Shown piece after piece: positions 58,156-64,000 of a stretch of DNA of 64,000 bases. The DNA lies in assembly GCF_003044185.1 (NCBI RefSeq), contig NZ_PYYB01000002.1:124001-188000 (forward strand), read 5' to 3'. The DNA comes from Paraconexibacter algicola (GTDB lineage: Bacteria > Actinomycetota > Thermoleophilia > Solirubrobacterales > Solirubrobacteraceae). Within the stretch, counting starts at the first letter, position 1; each line of letters begins with the position of its first letter. The notes beneath the pieces were generated by a model, which was given only the letters and a program-made list of their open reading frames with translations, made no database searches and was not told where the DNA came from. The translations under genes were made by a program, and so were the position numbers.

Positions 58156-58547
58156 CAGCTGAGGATCTCCGCCTGCACCGCGAGCATCTCGCCGTGGTCG
58201 GTCTCGTGGTCCATGCCCGTCAGGTGCAGCACCCCGTGGACGACCGCCTCACGCAGGTCGACGGTGTGCTCCGGGCAGATCACCACGTCGCCGAGCTCGC
58301 GCGACTCCGGCGGACCCGGGATGTCCTCGAGCTCGTCGACCGGGAAGCTCAGGACGTCGGTCGGCCCGTCCTTGCCGCGGTGCTCGCGGTTCAGCTCCGC
58401 GATCCGCTGCGCGTCGACGAACGTCACGGCCAGGTGGCCGTGCTCGATCCCCGCGGACCCGGCGGCGAGGCCCGCCAGCCGCTCGATCTCCGGTGGCGGC
58501 AGCTTCGTCACCAGCCGCTCACCACCGATCACCTCGACCTCCAGCAC
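58152..58547 (-). CDS. ybeY: Endoribonuclease YbeY
   Basis: A 131-residue zinc-dependent RNase for rRNA maturation. It has the zinc motif HGVLHLTGMDH (104-114, with H104, H108 and H114) and DVLSFPVDE (64-72). The GTG start gives the usual length; a slightly later start is not supported. The stop overlaps era and the upstream phoH gene is 24 bp away, so this is part of one operon. Confidence 0.95.
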   Translation of the reverse strand: MLEVEVIGGERLVTKLPPPEIERLAGLAAGSAGIEHGHLAVTFVDAQRIAELNREHRGKDGPTDVLSFPVDELEDIPGPPESRELGDVVICPEHTVDLREAVVHGVLHLTGMDHETDHGEMLAVQAEILSW

Positions 58548-58571
58548 GTGCGCCCGTCGCCGTCCGCGCGC

Positions 58572-59548
<977 letters not shown>

Positions 59549-59552
<4 letters not shown>

Positions 59553-59980
59553 GTCCTCAGGACCTCCTGCACGATGGTGGACACCCGCTTGCCGTCCGCC
59601 TGGCCTGCGACGCGCGCCATGGCGGCCTTCATCACCAGCCCCATGTCCTTCGGGGACGTGGCTCCGACCTCCGCGACGGCCTCCCGCGCGATCTCGCGCA
59701 GGCGGTCGTCGTCCAGCTCCGCGGGGAGGTAGGCCGTGATGATCTGCGCCTCCGCCTCCTCGGCGGCGGCCAGCTCCTCACGGCCGGCGTCCCGGAAGGC
59801 GGTGGCCGACTCGACGCGGCGCTTGCGCTCGCGACGCAGCACCGTGGTCTCGTCGTCCCCACCCTCCTTGGCGGCCTTCTGCAGCTCGCTCAGCACCATC
59901 CGCAGCGCGGCGACCCGCTCCTTGTCGCCCGCCTTCATGGCGGTGACGAGGTCCTGCTTGACGGTGTCGGCGACCGGCAC
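59549..59980 (-). CDS. yqeY: GatB/YqeY-domain protein
   Basis: A 143-residue helical protein similar to the C-terminal tRNA-binding part of the GatB amidotransferase subunit. It opens VADTVKQDLVTAMKAGDKERVAALRM and ends with MKAAMARVAGQADGKRVSTIV, typical of YqeY. The GTG is preferred since TATGAT lies 7 nt before it and the N-terminus then matches the family. An ATG four codons earlier overlaps the upstream NDH-2 stop (ATGA) and is a real alternative. Function is not settled in the family. It precedes phoH-ybeY-era. Confidence 0.92.
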
Positions 59981-59987
59981 GGAACCG

Positions 59988-59993
59988 ATCATA
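59988..59993 (-). promoter_or_regulatory. -10 box TATGAT before yqeY
   Basis: TATGAT on the minus strand, 7 nt before the GTG start. It overlaps the stop codon of the NDH-2 gene. Confidence 0.4.
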
Positions 59994-61341
59994 CGCCCGG
60001 TCCGGACGGCTCCTCGGTCGCGGACGCGGTGTCGGGCGCGGGCGCGCTCGTGGCGGTCGGGGGTTCGAGTCTGGCCGGATGGCCCAGGCGTCCGAGCTCG
60101 GACGTGTCGCGCCCGAACAGCAGGCCGACGTTCCAGTCCAGCAGCAGCCGCAGACGGCGCTTCGTGCCCGGCATCGCCATCAGGTGGTAGGTGCGCGCCA
60201 GCCACCAGGCGGGCAGCCCGCGCCACTTGATGCCCATCGTGCTCGCCACCGCCTGGTAGCGGCCCATGTCGACGAAGACGCCCTTCGTCTTGAACGTGAA
60301 CGGGCGCACGCGACCGGTGCCGAGCGCCGCGGCGACGTTCTTCGCCACCCGTCGGCCCTGGCGGATCGCGTGCTGTGCGGTCGGCGGGCAGGCCTCGCCC
60401 TTGCGGGCCGGGTCGGGCACGCCCGCGGCGTCGCCGATCGCCCAGACGCCGTCGACGCCCGCGACCTTCATCGTCGCGTCGACCTCGATGCGGCCGCCCT
60501 TGCCCAGCGGCAGGCCGAGCTCGGCCACGACCGGCGCCGGCTTGACGCCCGCGGTCCACACCACCGTGCGGGTGCGGACGACCTCGCCGTCGGACAGGCG
60601 AGCCGTGTCGGCGGTGACCTCCTCGAGCGTCGTCGAGGTCCGGATCTCGATCCCGCGGCTGCGCAGCTCGGTCTCGGCGAACGACGCGAGGTCCCGCTGG
60701 ATCTCCGGCATGACCTGCTCGCGCGCCTCGACGAGGATCCAGCGGATGCCGTGCGTGCGGCAGCGCGGGTAGAGCTCCAGCACGTCGGCCGCGAAGTCCT
60801 GCAGCTCGGCGAGGCCCTCCAGGCCCGCGTAGCCCGCGCCGACGAAGACGTAGGTCAGCCACGCCGCGCGCTCGCTCGGGTCCTCCGTCGACTCCGCCGC
60901 CTCGAGCGTGCGGATGACGTGGTTGCGCAGCCGGATCGCCTCGGGCAGGTCCTTGAAGCCCATCGCGTGCTCCTCGAGGCCGGGGACCGGGAGCGTGCGG
61001 TTCACGGCGCCGAGCGCGACGATCAGCTGGTCGTAGGGCAGCACCTCGCTGCGGCCGTGGACCGACTGCACGGTGATCGTCTTCTCCGCCGGGTCGGCGG
61101 AGGTCACCCGGCCGAGCCGCAGGTCGGTGCCCTCGCGCAGCTCCTCGCGCAGCGGCACGACGACGTGCCGCGGCTCGAGCGTGCCCGCCGCCGCGCCCGG
61201 GAGCAGCGGCGTGTAGAGCATGAAGTTCTGGTCGGTGACGACCGTGATGCGCGCGCTGTGCTTCGGCAGGACGCGCTCGAGGGTGCGGGCGGCGGCGAAT
61301 CCGCCGAACCCGCCCCCGGCTATGACGACGTTCCAGGCCAT
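59989..61341 (-). CDS. ndh: Type II NADH dehydrogenase-like flavoprotein
   Basis: A 450-residue single-subunit NADH:quinone oxidoreductase. It has the FAD motif VVIAGGGFGGFAAAR (5-19), the NAD motif FVGAGYAGLEGLAEL, TVVWTAGVKPAP and VWAIGDAAG near the second FAD contact, with QHAIRQGRRVAKN. A hydrophobic/aromatic C-terminal segment (LPAWWLARTYHLMAMPGTKRRLRLLLDW region) probably binds the membrane. It passes electrons to quinone without pumping protons. TATGGT lies 6 nt before the ATG. A Pro/Thr/Ala tail of about 30 residues ends it. Confidence 0.92.
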   Translation of the reverse strand: MAWNVVIAGGGFGGFAAARTLERVLPKHSARITVVTDQNFMLYTPLLPGAAAGTLEPRHVVVPLREELREGTDLRLGRVTSADPAEKTITVQSVHGRSEVLPYDQLIVALGAVNRTLPVPGLEEHAMGFKDLPEAIRLRNHVIRTLEAAESTEDPSERAAWLTYVFVGAGYAGLEGLAELQDFAADVLELYPRCRTHGIRWILVEAREQVMPEIQRDLASFAETELRSRGIEIRTSTTLEEVTADTARLSDGEVVRTRTVVWTAGVKPAPVVAELGLPLGKGGRIEVDATMKVAGVDGVWAIGDAAGVPDPARKGEACPPTAQHAIRQGRRVAKNVAAALGTGRVRPFTFKTKGVFVDMGRYQAVASTMGIKWRGLPAWWLARTYHLMAMPGTKRRLRLLLDWNVGLLFGRDTSELGRLGHPARLEPPTATSAPAPDTASATEEPSGPGV

Positions 61342-61347
61342 GTGCTC

Positions 61348-61353
61348 ACCATA
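61348..61353 (-). promoter_or_regulatory. -10 box TATGGT, leaderless promoter of the NDH-2 gene
   Basis: TATGGT on the minus strand, 6 nt before the ATG. Confidence 0.5.
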
Positions 61354-61399
61354 GGCCTCCTCCTACCCGTGAGGCCAACCGCACAAGCCTGTCACAAGC

Positions 61400-62353
61400 T
61401 CAGGCGGGCGCGGCCGCCTCCGTCGCCTCGCCGCTGGTCGGCTCGCCGAGCCCGAGGTGGCGGCGCAGGAACGCGACCTGGTCGGCGCTGGACCGCTCGA
61501 AGCCGTCGCCGACGTAGATCTCGAAGTGGCCCATCGGGTAGCGGATCAGCTCCCCGTACGGCGCCTTCTCCGCCGCGGCGATCGCGGGACCGGGCGGCGT
61601 CGTGTGGTCGTCGTCGCAGACGCAGTAGAGGATCGGGCACGGGATGTCCTGCGCCTTGGCCCCCGGCCGGTAGAGCGCGATCCGCAGCGCGATCCGGGCG
61701 CAGACCTCGTTGCGCCAGCGCGAGTGCGGCGGGGCGATCGCCTCGAAGCCGGGCTTGGCCTCCGCGGCGGTGAGCAGCGCGAAGCTCCCCGGGTCCCCGA
61801 CCACCGGCATCATCTTCGGGGGCCGGCCCAGCAGCGCGGCGGCCTGGTCGGCGAGCCCGGCGGCGGTGGCCTTGGCCAGGTTGACCGGGGGGATCTCCTT
61901 CAGCGCCGCGAGGCCGTCGACGTACGGGGCCTGCGCGATCACGCAGGCGATCGCCGACGGGCCCGTCGCGCCGTGGCGGATCGCCAGCGCCTGCGCGTGC
62001 CCGCCGCTGAACGAGGAGCCCCACAGCGCGATCCGGGCGGGGTCGACGCCGTCCAGGCGCCGGGCGAACGCGATCGCCGCCTCCCAGTCCTCGTGCTGCT
62101 TGCCGATGTCCAGGAGCTGCCGTGGCTCCCCGGTGCTCGCCCCGAAGTACCGGTAGTCGAACACCACGACGACCATGCCCGCGGCGGCGAACCGCTCCGC
62201 GTACTCCGGCATCCGGTCGTCGCGGGTGGCGGAGAAGCCGTGGCCCATCACCACGCAGGGCGCGTCGCCCTGCTGGTCCTCGGGCCGGTAGACGTAGGCG
62301 GCGCACTGCTCGCCGCCGGACGGGAAGGTCGTGTCGATCCGCGGGTGGGCCAT
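61400..62353 (-). CDS. Alpha/beta hydrolase
   Basis: A 317-residue hydrolase. It has the oxyanion loop VMGHGFSATRD (35-45), DYRYFGASTGEPRQ (66-79), the nucleophile elbow LWGSSFSGGHA (110-120, Ser114), an Asp in CVCDDDHTTPP and the His in YPMGHFEIY. The group includes X-Pro-dipeptidyl-peptidase-like and DUF3089-type hydrolases of actinobacteria. The substrate is unknown and neighbours give no hint. TAGCAT lies 6 nt before the ATG. Confidence 0.88.
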   Translation of the reverse strand: MAHPRIDTTFPSGGEQCAAYVYRPEDQQGDAPCVVMGHGFSATRDDRMPEYAERFAAAGMVVVVFDYRYFGASTGEPRQLLDIGKQHEDWEAAIAFARRLDGVDPARIALWGSSFSGGHAQALAIRHGATGPSAIACVIAQAPYVDGLAALKEIPPVNLAKATAAGLADQAAALLGRPPKMMPVVGDPGSFALLTAAEAKPGFEAIAPPHSRWRNEVCARIALRIALYRPGAKAQDIPCPILYCVCDDDHTTPPGPAIAAAEKAPYGELIRYPMGHFEIYVGDGFERSSADQVAFLRRHLGLGEPTSGEATEAAAPA

Positions 62354-62359
62354 GGCGCG

Positions 62360-62365
62360 ATGCTA
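62360..62365 (-). promoter_or_regulatory. -10 box TAGCAT, leaderless promoter of the hydrolase gene
   Basis: TAGCAT on the minus strand, 6 nt before the ATG. Confidence 0.5.
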
Positions 62366-62402
62366 CCCCGCCCGACGCCGCGGATGTGGCGGATCTGCGC
62401 CG

Positions 62403-63257
62403 TCAGGCGCGCTGCAGCAGCAGGGCGGCCCACTCGCCGCCCTCGCGGCGGTCCGCCTCGACCAGTCCCAGGCGCTGCGCGAACGCGTCCGCGACCTCGT
62501 CGGCCTCCGCCCGCAGCAGCCCGGAGGCGATCAGCCGGTCCGGGACCCGGTCCTGCGCGAAGCCCTCCTGCGCGACCCGCAGCAGCAGCGGCCGCAGCAG
62601 GTTCGCGAGCACCAGCGGCGCGTGCGGGGACGGCCCGTCGTAGACGAGGTCGTGGCGCTGCGCGGCGACCGCGACGCCGTTGACCGCGGCGTTCTCGCGC
62701 GTGGCCTGCACCGAGGCGGGGTCGTGGTCGACGCCGACCGCCGGCCCCCAGCCGAGCGCGACCGCGGCGATCGCGAGCACCCCGGAGCCGCAGCCGACGT
62801 CGACGACCGCGCCGCGCTCCACCATCGGGTCGTCGGCGAGGCCGAGCAGCAGCTCCAGGCACAGCCGGGTCGTGTCGTGCGCGCCGGTCCCGAACGCCTG
62901 CCCGGGGTCGATCACGAGCTCGCGCACCGGCGGCTCCCCCGGCGCGGCGGCGTGCGGCGGGCACCACGGCGGGCGCACGTGCAGTCGCCCGCCGACGAGG
63001 ATCGGCTGGTGGAAGGCCCGCCACCGCTCGGACCAGTCGTCGGCGACCTCCGTGGTGCGGATCTCGACGAGCGCCCCGCCCGCCGCGGCCTCGAGGTCGG
63101 GCAGCTCGGGGATCTCCCCCGGCGCCCCGTAGATCGCGAACTCGACGACGTCGGCGGAGATGTCGGTCTCCTCCACCCCGGACGGCGCGAAGGTCAGGAG
63201 GTCGGCGAGCGCCAGCTCGGCGTCCGCGCGGCGGACCCGGACCGCGAGCCGGATCAC
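62403..63257 (-). CDS. prmA: Ribosomal protein L11 methyltransferase
   Basis: Methylates ribosomal protein L11 with S-adenosylmethionine. The 284-residue protein has an N-terminal substrate-recognition domain (about 1-100, with WSERWRAFHQPILVGGRLHVRPPW), the DPGQAFGTGAHDTTRLCLELL signature, the SAM motif VDVGCGSGVLAIAA and the NLLRPLLL segment in place of NPPY-type residues. The GTG start overlaps the dnaJ stop. dnaJ-prmA adjacency is common in bacteria and supports the call. Confidence 0.93.
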   Translation of the reverse strand: MIRLAVRVRRADAELALADLLTFAPSGVEETDISADVVEFAIYGAPGEIPELPDLEAAAGGALVEIRTTEVADDWSERWRAFHQPILVGGRLHVRPPWCPPHAAAPGEPPVRELVIDPGQAFGTGAHDTTRLCLELLLGLADDPMVERGAVVDVGCGSGVLAIAAVALGWGPAVGVDHDPASVQATRENAAVNGVAVAAQRHDLVYDGPSPHAPLVLANLLRPLLLRVAQEGFAQDRVPDRLIASGLLRAEADEVADAFAQRLGLVEADRREGGEWAALLLQRA

Positions 63258-64000
63258 TGGCCCATGAGCCGGCGCAGCTTGCCGACCATCGTCTCGTCGT
63301 CGCGGAGGTTGTCCTCCGTGATCGTGCCGGCGAGCTGCTCCAGCAGGCGCTTCTGCTCCTTGGAGAGCCGGCGCGGGATCACGACGTTGACGACGCCGCG
63401 CAGGTCCCCCGCCCGGCCCGGACGGCGCAGGACCGGGACGCCGCGGCCGCGCACGGACAGCACCTCGCCCGGCTGCGTGCCGGCGGGCACGGTGAAGGTC
63501 ACCGGGCCGTCGAGGCCCTCGAGCTCGATCGTCGTGCCCAGCGCCGCGCGCGGGGCGGGCACGTCGAGGACGGTGACGAGGTCGTCGCCGTCGCGCAGGA
63601 AGCGGTCGTGCGGGCGGACGACCACGAGCACGTAGAGGTCCCCGGCGGGCCCGCCGAGCTCGCCCGCGTGCCCGCGCCCGCTGACGCGGATCCGCTGCCC
63701 GTCCGCGATCCCGGCCGGGATGTCGACGTCGAGCTCGCTGAGCGTCACCTCGCGGCCGCGCCCGCGGCAGGTCGTGCACGGCTGCTCGGGCACGCGACCG
63801 TCCCCGTGGCAGGTGTCGCACTCCACGGTCTGCACGACCTGGCCGAACGGGGTGCGGCGCACGGCCTGCAGCCGCCCCGCCCCGCCGCAGCGCTCGCACG
63901 CCCGGATCGGGGTGCCGGGCGTCGCGCCGTTGCCGTGGCAGGTGCTGCAGGTCCCGACGACCTCGAAGCTGACCTGCTGCTTGACGCCGGTGAACGCCTC
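63254..64000 (-). CDS. dnaJ: Chaperone DnaJ, 5' part beyond the window
   Basis: The last 248 codons lie here and the start is cut off by the right edge. The visible part begins in the region before the zinc domain (AFTGVKQQVSFEVVGTC) and contains four zinc-binding repeats: CSTCHGNG, CERCGGAG, CDTCHGDG and CTTCRGRG. The C-terminal substrate-binding domains follow (LDVDIPAGIADGQRIRVSGRGHAGELGGPAGDLYV region, then VPAGTQPGEVLSVRGRGVP). It works with DnaK in protein folding. The J domain cannot be seen, but the zinc domain makes this a type I DnaJ. It overlaps prmA by 4 bp. Confidence 0.95.
   Translation of the reverse strand, partial: EAFTGVKQQVSFEVVGTCSTCHGNGATPGTPIRACERCGGAGRLQAVRRTPFGQVVQTVECDTCHGDGRVPEQPCTTCRGRGREVTLSELDVDIPAGIADGQRIRVSGRGHAGELGGPAGDLYVLVVVRPHDRFLRDGDDLVTVLDVPAPRAALGTTIELEGLDGPVTFTVPAGTQPGEVLSVRGRGVPVLRRPGRAGDLRGVVNVVIPRRLSKEQKRLLEQLAGTITEDNLRDDETMVGKLRRLMGQ

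Noticed and set aside
60055-60085. GGTTCGAGTC, a tRNA T-arm-like sequence
   Set aside because: It lies within the coding 3' end of the NDH-2 gene and no anticodon or acceptor stem can be folded around it.

Overview
The window is chromosomal DNA of very high G+C content (I estimate above 70 percent), densely packed with genes on both strands. The gene set (DivIVA-family protein, trimmed MutY, phytoene-synthase-type gene, leaderless promoters with a TANNNT -10 element) points to an actinobacterium. The lineage could be Thermoleophilia (Solirubrobacterales-like), but that is inference from overall character and no marker here proves it. I see no rRNA, tRNA, CRISPR array, insertion sequence, integrase or phage gene. 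The region is core genome.

Layout. 1-5951: two divergent glycosyltransferase modules for cell-surface glycan assembly. 5933-9836: a family-4 uracil-DNA glycosylase, then a pantothenate operon (DUF2520 protein, panC, panD, panB) closed by a hairpin. 9841-11905: a phosphate-uptake unit (DUF47/PhoU-like protein, Pit, small membrane protein) behind a possible PHO box. 11919-15635: a long coiled-coil protein with 11-residue repeats, a hexapeptide acyltransferase and a PlsC-type acyltransferase. 15636-16018: a gene-free stretch carrying a large palindrome. 16019-23697: uvrA (with a LexA-type box), a RarD-like exporter, a DivIVA-family protein, mutY and uvrB. 23877-30206: an orphan sensor kinase, a lytic transglycosylase, coaE, ribosomal protein S1, a geranylgeranyl-reductase-like flavoprotein, two small proteins and a DMT-type exporter. 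30208-38437: polA, a short-chain dehydrogenase, an ACT-malic enzyme, a TIGR01777 epimerase and ftsH. 38637-45646: a branched-chain amino-acid-type ABC importer with two binding lipoproteins and a 54-residue membrane protein. 45741-54277: trp genes in two blocks (hisIE-trpE-trpG-trpD-trpC and trpF-trpB-trpA) with an htrA gene between them. 54304-57270: a second reductase-like flavoprotein, a phytoene/squalene synthase and an ArsA/Get3-like ATPase. 57274-64000: a housekeeping run on the minus strand (dnaJ, prmA, hydrolase, NDH-2, yqeY, phoH, ybeY, era).

The genes are mostly arranged in short operons with 1-4 nt stop/start overlaps (GTGA or ATGA). First genes of operons very often have a TANNNT hexamer 6-10 nt before the start codon, which I read as a -10 box giving a leaderless mRNA. 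I used this to choose starts. The most unusual items are the hendecad-repeat filament candidate at 11919-14219, the 127-bp palindrome between two convergent genes, the LivH permease with an added extracytoplasmic domain, the twin flavoproteins, and the DUF2520 protein that may supply a missing step of pantothenate synthesis.
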